Below, one piece after another: positions 1 to 5,173 of a stretch of 5,173 nt of DNA (within the stretch, counting starts at the first letter, position 1; each line of letters starts with the position of its first letter). Both the position numbers and the translations under genes were made by a program. This DNA is from Elusimicrobiota bacterium (GTDB taxonomy: Bacteria > CG03 > SLGR01 > PWQF01). The notes beneath the pieces were generated by a model, which had not been told where the DNA came from, did not search any database, and was given only the letters and a program-made list of their open reading frames with translations. The DNA lies in the NCBI GenBank assembly GCA_003558145.1, contig PWMP01000115.1, forward strand, positions 1 through 5,173, in the 5' to 3' direction.

Positions 1-681
1 ATTCTTTCCTTTGGTTTTTTCGGATTTCTCAGTCGGCTTTTCCTTAATCTTCTGATTTTCTTTAATTCTATTGTTGGAAATTACGGGCTTGCAATAATAC
101 TCCTGACATTTGTGCTGCAGTTCTTTTTTATTCCGCTTACCGTTAAGAGCTACAAATCCATGCATGCGATGAAAGCGCTTCAGCCGGAGATAGAAAAGCT
201 CAGGAAAAAGTACAAGGAAAATCCTCAGAGAATGAACCAGGAAATGATGGCCATGTACAAAAAACGCGGGGTAAACCCTTTAAGCGGTTGTTTTCCGCTG
301 CTTTTGCAGATGCCGGTATTTATTGCTCTTTTTGTTATGCTTCGAGAAGTAGCAGAGCTAAGATATGCGGGATTTCTGTGGATAACAGACCTGGCGGCGC
401 CCGATCGCCTTTTTGCTGCGCTGCCCGTACTTAAAGACATTCCTTATGTAGGACAGTACGGGCCCTTGCCGTTTTTGATGGGAGGAGCAATGTTTCTGCA
501 GCAGAAGGTGACAGCAGGTTCTCAGGGACCCCAAAAAAGCCTTACGTATATGATGCCCATTATTTTTACTTTTCTTTTTATGGGTTTTCCGTCGGGGCTT
601 GTGCTGTACTGGTTTGTGAACAGCATTATTACGTTTATTATACAGTTTTTCATTGGGAAAAAGGAGACAGTAAGGAGATAA
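1..681 (+). CDS. yidC: Membrane protein insertase YidC/Oxa1/Alb3 family, 5'-truncated
   Basis: Inserts and folds inner-membrane proteins, alone or with SecYEG. The frame is open from base 1, so the N-terminus lies outside the window; 226 C-terminal residues are visible. Residues about 6-26 match the amphipathic EH1 helix that precedes the conserved core. GNYG (26-29) opens the first core transmembrane helix (about 30-47, ending IPLT). A charged cytoplasmic hairpin follows (about 55-92, with LQPEIEKLRKKY and NQEMMAMYKKRGVNP). Next come the conserved SGCFPLLLQMPVFIAL helix, an LPFLMGGAMF helix, a YMMPIIFTFLFMGFPSGL helix and a last helix before a short GKKETVRR tail. The periplasmic loop has ELRYAGFLWITDL, as in the family. 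Odd point: residue 40 (bases 118-120) is Gln, where E. coli R366 and the Arg/Lys of relatives align. A GTG at 112 is internal, not the start. The stop is 1 nt before jag. The family call is firm. Confidence 0.97.
   Translation: MLSFGFFGFLSRLFLNLLIFFNSIVGNYGLAIILLTFVLQFFFIPLTVKSYKSMHAMKALQPEIEKLRKKYKENPQRMNQEMMAMYKKRGVNPLSGCFPLLLQMPVFIALFVMLREVAELRYAGFLWITDLAAPDRLFAALPVLKDIPYVGQYGPLPFLMGGAMFLQQKVTAGSQGPQKSLTYMMPIIFTFLFMGFPSGLVLYWFVNSIITFIIQFFIGKKETVRR
377..385 (-). promoter_or_regulatory. Single consensus DnaA-box 9-mer inside yidC
   Basis: The + strand TGTGGATAA is the exact complement of TTATCCACA, the strongest E. coli-type DnaA box. It encodes part of FLWITD in a conserved yidC segment, so protein coding could explain it. 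No second box or AT-rich unwinding element is seen nearby, so this is not an origin by itself. The origin-proximal gene order makes it worth noting. Confidence 0.3.
672..677 (+). promoter_or_regulatory. Shine-Dalgarno site of jag
   Basis: AAGGAG lies inside the last codons of yidC, 5 nt before the ATG at 683. It is the clearest ribosome binding site in the window and fixes the jag start. The other genes have weak or no such site. This placement suggests translational coupling of jag to yidC. Confidence 0.8.
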
Positions 682-682
682 C

Positions 683-1330
683 ATGAAATTTGTCTATAGA
701 GGGAAAAATGTCAGAAACGCTATTAAAAAAGGCCGAAAAAAACTGGGTATTTCAGAAGGCGACGCGAACATTGAAATTATTCAGGAAAAGCCACGTATCC
801 TTTTTGGACTTCTGGGCGGGGGAACAAAAGTTAAGATAAAACCTAAAGGAGGGTTCCGCTCCGATACTGGCGAAACAGAGAAGACGTATGAAAAAGTTAA
901 AGATTACACTAGGATGATAGCAGGGCTTATTGATAAAAAAGCAAAAGTCAGTGTAGAAAGGACAAAAGGCGGAAGAATTAATGTAAATATTAATTCATCT
1001 TCAAAAGAGCTGATTATTGGCAAAAGGGGGGCCACGCTGGACGCTGTCGAGTATATTGTTAATCTTGTGGTTAAAAGAGATCCTTTGACAAGGGTAGATG
1101 TATCCGTTGATTGCGCCGGATACAGAAAGAACATTTCAGCTAAGATAAAGGACAGGGTTAAAAAAGCATCAATTAAGGTTAAAAAAGAAAACAAGCCTGT
1201 TAAACTGGAACCAATGGATTCGCAGACAAGAAAAATGGTACACGAACAGATTAAACGGATAGAAGGAGTTGAATCGGAAAGCACCGGCCGCGGCAACTAC
1301 AGGCATGTGGTCATAAAAAGGAAGGCCTGA
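683..1330 (+). CDS. jag: Jag/KhpB (EloR) RNA-binding protein, Jag_N-KH-R3H
   Basis: Single-stranded RNA-binding protein. Family members act with KhpA and affect envelope synthesis and cell division in Gram-positive bacteria; the role in this organism is inferred. 215 residues, near the usual length. An N-terminal Jag_N domain (about 1-52, with KNVRNAIKKG and the RILFGLLGGG signature) is followed by a charged linker. A KH domain spans about 85-145, with the GxxG loop GKRG at 113-116 in the typical context IIGKRGATLDAVEYIVN. A basic helix (about 150-172) leads to an R3H domain, with the Arg-x3-His pair at R183/H187 and the ending GRGNYRHVVIKRK. The start follows a good AAGGAG site, 1 nt after yidC; yidC-jag pairing is very common. 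Its last codons run into the tandem 8-mer repeat, so its stop codon is formed by the repeat. No disruption seen. Confidence 0.96.
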   Translation: MKFVYRGKNVRNAIKKGRKKLGISEGDANIEIIQEKPRILFGLLGGGTKVKIKPKGGFRSDTGETEKTYEKVKDYTRMIAGLIDKKAKVSVERTKGGRINVNINSSSKELIIGKRGATLDAVEYIVNLVVKRDPLTRVDVSVDCAGYRKNISAKIKDRVKKASIKVKKENKPVKLEPMDSQTRKMVHEQIKRIEGVESESTGRGNYRHVVIKRKA

Positions 1331-1344
1331 AGGCCTGAAGGCCT
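1321..1344 (+). repeat. Three perfect tandem copies of GAAGGCCT across the jag stop
   Basis: Copies lie at 1321-1328, 1329-1336 and 1337-1344, with no mismatch. The jag stop TGA (1328-1330) spans the junction of copies 1 and 2. Because each unit holds the palindrome AGGCCT, copies can pair: AAGGCC (1330-1335) with GGCCTT (1340-1345) makes a 6-bp stem with a TGAA loop. No T-run follows, so it is not a standard intrinsic terminator. It fills most of the 28-nt jag-mnmE spacer, 14 nt before the mnmE start codon. Confidence 0.9.
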
Positions 1345-1358
1345 TGAGTTAAAACTTA

Positions 1359-2735
1359 ATGCATAGCCGGACGGAAACAATTGCCGCCGCGGCAACTCCT
1401 CCCGGACCCTCCGCGCTGGGTGTAGTCAGACTCAGCGGGCCTGACTCCATAAAAATAGCAGACACTCTATTTCGTACGCGTAAAAGCGCCCGCAAACCCT
1501 CAGAACTTCCAAGCAGGACCTGTCATGTAGGCAGTATTGTTGATAGTGGAGAAATAATTGATTCGGCAGTTATCTGCACAATGAAGGCTCCTTTGTCGTA
1601 TACCGGCGAGGACATGGTTGAATTAAGCTGCCATGGTTCCATGCTGATAATATCCCGCCTGCTGCAGCTTTGCCGCTTGGCAGGCGCAGCTTACGCTGAA
1701 CCGGGAGAATTTACCAAAAGAGCTTTTCTTAACGGAAAGATGGATCTTACGCAGGCTGAAGCCGTCAACAGCCTTATACGGGCCCGTACGGAGGGTGCAA
1801 GGAAGCAGGCTATATCCCTTATATCCGGAGATATGAGCAGGGCCATTGAAAAAATTAGAGACATGCTCGAAGAAACAAAAGGTCTTGTAGATGCAGATAT
1901 AGAATGGGGAGAAGAGCAGAAAATAGAGTTTATAGAGCAAAACGGCGCATCTGTCCGCCTTAAAAAAATAATATGCGAAACAGACCGGCTGGTTGAGCAA
2001 TCTTATCCGGCCGAAAGCGCCATAGAAGGATACAGAGTAGTAATATGCGGCCTTCCTAACGCAGGCAAATCCTCTTTGTTTAACTCTCTTCTTAAACTTT
2101 CCCGAAGTATAACGAGCAGGATACCCGGCACCACAAGGGACGTTATAGAATCCGAAACTGTTATAGATGGTTGCCTGGTAAGGTTTGTAGACACGGCGGG
2201 GATAGGTTTGGAAAGTTCCAAAGAAATAGATAAGATATCGGCATACAGGAGCATAGACGCCATTAAGTCGGCGGACCTTGCTGTTTATGTTATTGACGGC
2301 TCATCAGGAATAGGAAAAAAAGATTATGAAATAAGGGACAAACTTGAAGGGGTCAACTGGATAGCAGTTGTCAATAAAACAGACCTTAAACCTAAAATTG
2401 ACAATAACACACTGAAAGATTTTTGCGCCGGTAAGGAAAAAGTATCCGTTTCATGCAAAAGAAAGAGGGGAATTTCAAAACTGGCAAAATATATAATAAA
2501 AGAACTGGGAGCAGGCTACGCCGGCCGCCTTATGGTTTCGGCAAGGCAAAAAGACCTTCTGGAAAAACTATCCGGGTCTTTTGAATCGGCTGCCGCAGAG
2601 ATTGAGAATGGACGAAGCGAACTTATTTCTTTTGAGCTAGGATGCGCCCTTGATATACTTGGAAAAATAGACGGGAAAGTTATAGAAGAAAATATACTTG
2701 ACAGAGTGTTTGAAAATTTTTGTATAGGTAAATAA
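1359..2735 (+). CDS. mnmE: tRNA-modification GTPase MnmE (TrmE)
   Basis: With MnmG it installs the (carboxymethyl)aminomethyl group on C5 of wobble uridine-34 in certain tRNAs, using a folate one-carbon donor and K+-dependent GTP hydrolysis. 458 residues, the normal length. The N-terminal folate-binding domain (about 1-120) has ETIAAAATPPG, VVRLSGP, YTGEDMVELSCHG and EFTKRAFLNGKMDL. A helical domain (QAEAVNSLIRARTEGA) surrounds the G domain: G1 GLPNAGKSS (231-239, with the K+-ligand Asn234), G2 GTTRD (257-261), G3 DTAG (278-281), G4 NKTD (339-342) and G5 near SCKRKRG. It ends FENFCIGK, with the conserved Cys455. Odd point: switch II reads DTAGIGLESSKEIDKIS, where E. coli has DTAGLREASDEVERIG. 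This gives one extra residue and Asp291 at the place of catalytic Glu282. The ATG at 1359 is the first start after an in-frame TAA (1350). Its Shine-Dalgarno site is weak (GAG at 1346-1348). The usual partner gene mnmG is not next to it. Confidence 0.97.
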   Translation: MHSRTETIAAAATPPGPSALGVVRLSGPDSIKIADTLFRTRKSARKPSELPSRTCHVGSIVDSGEIIDSAVICTMKAPLSYTGEDMVELSCHGSMLIISRLLQLCRLAGAAYAEPGEFTKRAFLNGKMDLTQAEAVNSLIRARTEGARKQAISLISGDMSRAIEKIRDMLEETKGLVDADIEWGEEQKIEFIEQNGASVRLKKIICETDRLVEQSYPAESAIEGYRVVICGLPNAGKSSLFNSLLKLSRSITSRIPGTTRDVIESETVIDGCLVRFVDTAGIGLESSKEIDKISAYRSIDAIKSADLAVYVIDGSSGIGKKDYEIRDKLEGVNWIAVVNKTDLKPKIDNNTLKDFCAGKEKVSVSCKRKRGISKLAKYIIKELGAGYAGRLMVSARQKDLLEKLSGSFESAAAEIENGRSELISFELGCALDILGKIDGKVIEENILDRVFENFCIGK

Positions 2736-2757
2736 AAATGTTTCACGTGAAACATTT
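2736..2757. promoter_or_regulatory. parS: parS centromere site (ParB binding), perfect palindrome
   Basis: Bases 2739-2754 read TGTTTCACGTGAAACA, the widely conserved chromosomal parS 16-mer. Perfect inverted symmetry extends outward to 2736-2757 (22 bp). ParB dimers load at such sites and spread, and ParA moves the complex. parA lies about 1.5 kb downstream, consistent with an origin-proximal partition locus. The site begins 3 nt after the mnmE stop and contains all but the first base of the ATG (2738-2740) of the patatin-like gene, encoding its first residues MFHVKH. Chance occurrence of a 16-mer in 5 kb is negligible. Confidence 0.95.
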
Positions 2758-3622
2758 ATTTAAAAAAAACCGCCGCGGCCTGGCACTCGGAGGAGGGGGA
2801 GTTAGAGCTCTTTCAGGCATAGGCGTTCTTAAGCACTTTGACAGCAATTCTATTGAATTCGATTGTATAGCAGGAACTTCCATGGGCGCGGTGGTCGGAG
2901 CTCTTTACTGTTATTACCGTAATGCCGAACTTATTGAAGATAAGTTCCGTAAGGTCTATGAAGGACCCCTTTTTTCAGAGCTTAAACAGGAATTTTCTTC
3001 CCGTCTTAAGTCAATGAGTTCCGGAGAAGGCAGCTTAAAAGGTATGCTGACTGCGTACTACAGCCGCCTGATGTTTTTTAAAAACATTTTTACAGAGACT
3101 TTTCTTATATCAAATGAAAAAGTAGAAAACATTATTAATGAACTAATACCTAATATAGATATACAAAATCTGCCTGTTGAATTTTGCTGTGTCGGCACGG
3201 ATATAACGCGGGGGAGGAAAAAGGTTTTCAGAAGCGGGTCTCTTAAAAAAGCAATAATGTCCACGATTGCGGTTCCCGGTATCCTGGCTCCGGTAAGTAT
3301 GGGAGATGTAATGTATACCGACGGCGGTAGCGTGAGTATGACCCCCGTTGAAGAACTAGATGAAATGGGAGCGGACTTCAAGGTTGCGGTTGAGGTTTTT
3401 CCCAATGTGCCATACCGTAAAAATTTTTATAAAGGTTTGGAAATACTGGAAAGGTGTTCAAGAATAACCTCATTTGAACTTCACAGGAGGCAGTTGGCCT
3501 GTGCCGATGTTATTATAAGCCCGGCCGTAAAAGATATAGTTTGGTCCGATTTCACTTCTTTTGACTACGCTATTGCAGCCGGTGAAACTGCCGCATTTGG
3601 AAGTGAAAAGACCGTTTGCTGA
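2738..3622 (+). CDS. Patatin-like phospholipase / serine hydrolase (RssA/NTE-type)
   Basis: Predicted cytoplasmic or membrane-associated acyl hydrolase with a Ser-Asp dyad; the substrate is unknown. 294 residues, typical for a stand-alone bacterial patatin domain. The oxyanion-hole glycine run is GLALGGGGVRALSGIGVL (14-31; GGGG 18-21, R23). The nucleophile elbow is AGTSMG (Ser48 in GTSMG 46-50). The catalytic Asp is in YTDGGSVSMTPVEEL (Asp195, DGG 195-197). Other family-like stretches are VGTDITRGRKKVF, SIxVPG-like STIAVPGILAPV and the late ADVIISPAV. No signal peptide or obvious membrane segment is seen. The N-terminal MFHVKHLFKKNRR is not part of the fold: its first six codons are the parS site. 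An in-frame GTG (2747) inside parS is an alternative start. Upstream AGG (2726-2728) is only a weak ribosome site. It lies 2 nt after mnmE, where mnmG often sits, and 3 nt before rsmG in the same frame. The family is sure; the role is not. Confidence 0.92.
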   Translation: MFHVKHLFKKNRRGLALGGGGVRALSGIGVLKHFDSNSIEFDCIAGTSMGAVVGALYCYYRNAELIEDKFRKVYEGPLFSELKQEFSSRLKSMSSGEGSLKGMLTAYYSRLMFFKNIFTETFLISNEKVENIINELIPNIDIQNLPVEFCCVGTDITRGRKKVFRSGSLKKAIMSTIAVPGILAPVSMGDVMYTDGGSVSMTPVEELDEMGADFKVAVEVFPNVPYRKNFYKGLEILERCSRITSFELHRRQLACADVIISPAVKDIVWSDFTSFDYAIAAGETAAFGSEKTVC

Positions 3623-3625
3623 TTT

Positions 3626-4249
3626 ATGTGCGAGCTGCAAAGTAACGGCCAAAAAATTGAAAGCTATAAGCAGGCTCTCCTCAGGGAAAAAAAGATAAGG
3701 AATATAGTAGGAGTCTCTGAGGAATCAGACCTGGAATCTTCCCATATACAGCCCTGTATCCGTCTTTGCAAAATTATCCGGGGGGAATACGGGATAGATG
3801 TTGGTTCGGGCAATGGCCTTCCGGGCGTAATTGCAGCAGCTGTTTTTCCGGGGAAAGACATTGTGCTGATGGATGCATCCGCAAAGAAGATAAATTTTCT
3901 AAAAAAAGTTAAAAGAGAATGCATGCTGAACAACATAATACCTGTAAGAAAGAGGGCGGAACATGCTGCTCACCTGGAAGAATATAGGGAAAAGTTTGAC
4001 TTTGCACTTTCACGGGCTCTTGCTTCCCTTAAGGTGGCCTGCGAGCTGAGTCTCAGCTTTATAAAGGTTGGCGGGTATTATTACGTTATGTCAGGAAAGA
4101 ATTGCCGGGAAGAAGCGGCCGAAGCTGAAGAAATTATTAAAGAGCTTGGTGCCTCCGTCGAGAAAACAACTTCCGAAGGGATTATAATAATTAAAAAAAA
4201 CAAAATCTGTCCCAAAAAATATCCCCGGAAATGGTCAAAAATTAAATAA
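3626..4249 (+). CDS. rsmG: 16S rRNA (guanine-N7)-methyltransferase RsmG (GidB)
   Basis: S-adenosylmethionine-dependent methyltransferase; family members methylate N7 of G527 in 16S rRNA. 207 residues, at the short end for the family. The Rossmann SAM motif is GIDVGSGNGLPGV (56-68), where the common form is DxGSGaGfPG. It is followed by VLMDASAKKINFLKKV (80-95), KRAEHAA (109-115), the conserved SRALASLK (129-136) and GYYYVMSGKNCREE (150-163). The N-terminal helix region lacks the usual WNxxxNLT signature: KIRNIVG (23-29) aligns there, and His40 matches the conserved HxxxS/P position. The C-terminus KKYPRKWSKIK stops before the usual glycine/proline-rich end. The ATG at 3626 follows the patatin stop by one codon (TGA TTT ATG, same frame), and no Shine-Dalgarno is seen. 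Termination-reinitiation from the upstream gene is therefore plausible. No other Met occurs before the SAM motif. Adjacent parA supports the call. Confidence 0.93.
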   Translation: MCELQSNGQKIESYKQALLREKKIRNIVGVSEESDLESSHIQPCIRLCKIIRGEYGIDVGSGNGLPGVIAAAVFPGKDIVLMDASAKKINFLKKVKRECMLNNIIPVRKRAEHAAHLEEYREKFDFALSRALASLKVACELSLSFIKVGGYYYVMSGKNCREEAAEAEEIIKELGASVEKTTSEGIIIIKKNKICPKKYPRKWSKIK

Positions 4250-4255
4250 AAAAAG

Positions 4256-4284
4256 TTGCACAGGATTGTCTTAATATGTATTAT
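4256..4284 (+). promoter_or_regulatory. Possible sigma-70-type promoter before parA
   Basis: TTGCAC (4256-4261; only the TTG matches consensus well) is followed after 17 nt by TATTAT (4279-4284; 5 of 6 to TATAAT). Start of transcription would fall near 4291, which is the second candidate ATG of parA, giving a leaderless message. The region is AT-rich, so a chance match is likely. Read-through from rsmG could also transcribe parA. Confidence 0.22.
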
Positions 4285-5082
4285 TATGGCATGAGTTCCA
4301 AAATAATTTCAATAACTAACCAAAAGGGCGGTGTAGGAAAAACAACTACTGCTATAAACCTTGCCTCCGCCCTGGCGGCAAGACTGCAGGATGTTTTGCT
4401 TATCGACCTTGATGGACAGGCAAATGCTTCGGGAGGGCTTCTTCGCAACAAAAAAGATTATTATCCCACCGCCTATGAAATAATGATGGAGAGAGAAGAT
4501 CCAGGCAAAGCGATTTTTCCTACAGGACGTGAGTTTCTTGATATTATTCCCGCGAACGAAGACTTAAACGGAGCCAAAGTAGAGCTTGTCTCTGCCGATA
4601 ATAGAGAATACCGGCTTAAAGAAGCACTACAGAGCTTAAAAGAAAATTACTCATACATAATTATTGATGCGCCGCCGTCATTAGATCTTCTGACGCTTAA
4701 TGCGCTTGCAGCCAGCGATTCCGCAATTATTCCCATTCAGTGCGAATATTACGCTCTTGAAGGATTAAGCCAGCTTATAAATACTCTTTCCATGGTCAAA
4801 AAGGGAATAAACCGCAGCCTTGAAATAGAGGGAGTGCTATTGACTATGCACGACAGGAGAACGAGCCTGTCCTATCAGGTAATGGATAATATTAAAAAAC
4901 ATTTCAAGGGAGCAGTATACAATACGGTTATACCGCGTAATGTCCGCCTTGCTGAAGCCCCCAGTTTCGGTAAATCTATTTTTGAATATGACAGCGAATC
5001 CGCGGGCGCAATGGCGTACAGCAAGCTGGCAGACGAATTTTTAAGAGATAATGATACTGTCAAAAAAGACATGAAAAAATGA
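4276..5082 (+). CDS. parA: Chromosome partitioning ATPase ParA/Soj
   Basis: Deviant Walker-A (MinD/ParA) ATPase that binds nucleoid DNA as an ATP dimer and drives ParB-parS complexes apart; related Soj proteins also regulate DnaA. 268 residues, standard for chromosomal small ParA without an N-terminal helix-turn-helix. Motifs from the first Met: SITNQKGGVGKTT (12-24, signature Lys17, P-loop Lys22), VLLIDLDGQANASGG (40-54), YIIIDAPPSLDLLTLNAL (127-144), IPIQCEYYALEGL (152-164), LLTMHDRRTSLS (188-199) and the DNA-binding-type IPRNVRLAEAPSFGKSI (219-235). Odd point: the usual DPQ of the second motif is DGQ (Gly47). Start choice is uncertain: ATG 4276 has a weak AGGA (4262-4265) at 10 nt and adds MYYYG; ATG 4291 gives the family-like MSSKIISITNQKGG. 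The parS at 2739-2754 is the expected cognate centromere. parB is not visible downstream. Confidence 0.97.
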   Translation: MYYYGMSSKIISITNQKGGVGKTTTAINLASALAARLQDVLLIDLDGQANASGGLLRNKKDYYPTAYEIMMEREDPGKAIFPTGREFLDIIPANEDLNGAKVELVSADNREYRLKEALQSLKENYSYIIIDAPPSLDLLTLNALAASDSAIIPIQCEYYALEGLSQLINTLSMVKKGINRSLEIEGVLLTMHDRRTSLSYQVMDNIKKHFKGAVYNTVIPRNVRLAEAPSFGKSIFEYDSESAGAMAYSKLADEFLRDNDTVKKDMKK

Positions 5083-5173
5083 AAAAGGAATAAACAGAAG
5101 AAACTGCGATTAGATAGAAAAAGATCTTTGATAAGAAACAGGATAAATTAAGCGATATTTAAGTTTAGCATAG
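5083..5173. other. Non-coding tail after parA, no gene seen
   Basis: All three + frames meet stops quickly. The parA frame continues 22 Lys/Arg-rich codons past its TGA to a TAA at 5149. An ATG at 5079 overlapping the parA stop (ATGA) reads only four codons. AAGGA (5086 on) resembles a ribosome site but has no ATG, GTG or TTG at a fitting distance. No hairpin-plus-T-run terminator is seen. parB, the usual next gene, does not begin here. Confidence 0.6.

Noticed and set aside
358..684. Minus-strand open frames over yidC, jag, rsmG and parA
   Set aside because: They lie opposite strongly conserved coding sequence, have no family motifs and no ribosome sites.
1381..1395. GC-rich hairpin TTGCCG/CGGCAA early in mnmE as a regulatory RNA
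   Set aside because: It is only a 6-bp stem made by codons of the conserved IAAAATPP stretch. Nothing else suggests a regulatory element.
1287..1397. 12-bp direct repeat GCCGCGGCAACT at 1287-1298 and 1386-1397
   Set aside because: Both copies encode well-conserved parts of Jag and MnmE in their own frames, so coincidence is likely.
2516..2755. Minus-strand open frame starting MFHVKH and running into mnmE
   Set aside because: The same MFHVKH arises because parS is palindromic. The rest is the antisense shadow of mnmE with no recognisable domain.
2762..2769. A8 run just after the patatin start as a phase-variation tract
   Set aside because: A similar A8 run occurs in rsmG (4193-4200) and A7 runs occur elsewhere. 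They are ordinary for this AAA-rich coding sequence.
5083..5151. 22-codon Lys/Arg-rich extension of ParA by TGA read-through
   Set aside because: ParA already ends at a family-typical place. The composition is what A-rich non-coding DNA gives, and TGA is used as a normal stop by jag and the patatin-like gene.
5128..5160. TTGATA (5128-5133) as a -35 box for a downstream gene
   Set aside because: No acceptable -10 hexamer lies 16-18 nt downstream.

Overview
The window is a compact bacterial block with all genes on the + strand. Its gene order, yidC - jag - mnmE - (patatin-like gene) - rsmG - parA, matches the origin-proximal neighbourhood found in many bacteria, where the order is usually rnpA-yidC-jag-mnmE-mnmG-rsmG-parA-parB. 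Base composition is moderately AT-rich. The proteins are rich in lysine and isoleucine, and ATA (Ile) and AAA (Lys) codons are frequent. The sequence alone does not fix the lineage. An Elusimicrobia/Endomicrobia-like or similar anaerobic lineage is a guess only.

Layout: 1-681 is the C-terminal conserved core of the YidC membrane insertase, open at the left edge. 683-1330 is Jag/KhpB, an RNA-binding KH-R3H protein. A short spacer follows, carrying three perfect tandem copies of an 8-mer. 1359-2735 is MnmE, the tRNA-modification GTPase. 2738-3622 is a patatin-like serine hydrolase whose first codons are built from a perfect parS centromere site (2739-2754). 3626-4249 is RsmG, the 16S rRNA methyltransferase. 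4276-5082 is the ParA/Soj segregation ATPase. The last 91 bases hold no recognisable gene.

How the parts fit: YidC and Jag act in membrane protein biogenesis and RNA/cell-envelope regulation. MnmE and RsmG modify tRNA and rRNA. ParA and parS are two of the three parts of chromosome segregation; the third, ParB, is not in the window. Spacing is tight up to the end of rsmG (1, 28, 2 and 3 nt), so a long co-transcribed unit is likely. parA, 26 nt further on, may also have its own promoter.

The most notable points are: (1) a consensus parS overlapping the start codon of the patatin-like gene, which sits where mnmG is usually found; (2) a glutamine in YidC where the groove arginine is expected; (3) an apparent Glu-to-Asp change at the MnmE switch II catalytic position; (4) a perfect DnaA-box 9-mer inside yidC. 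I did not find a wholly new multi-gene system. The parS/patatin arrangement is the best candidate for follow-up.
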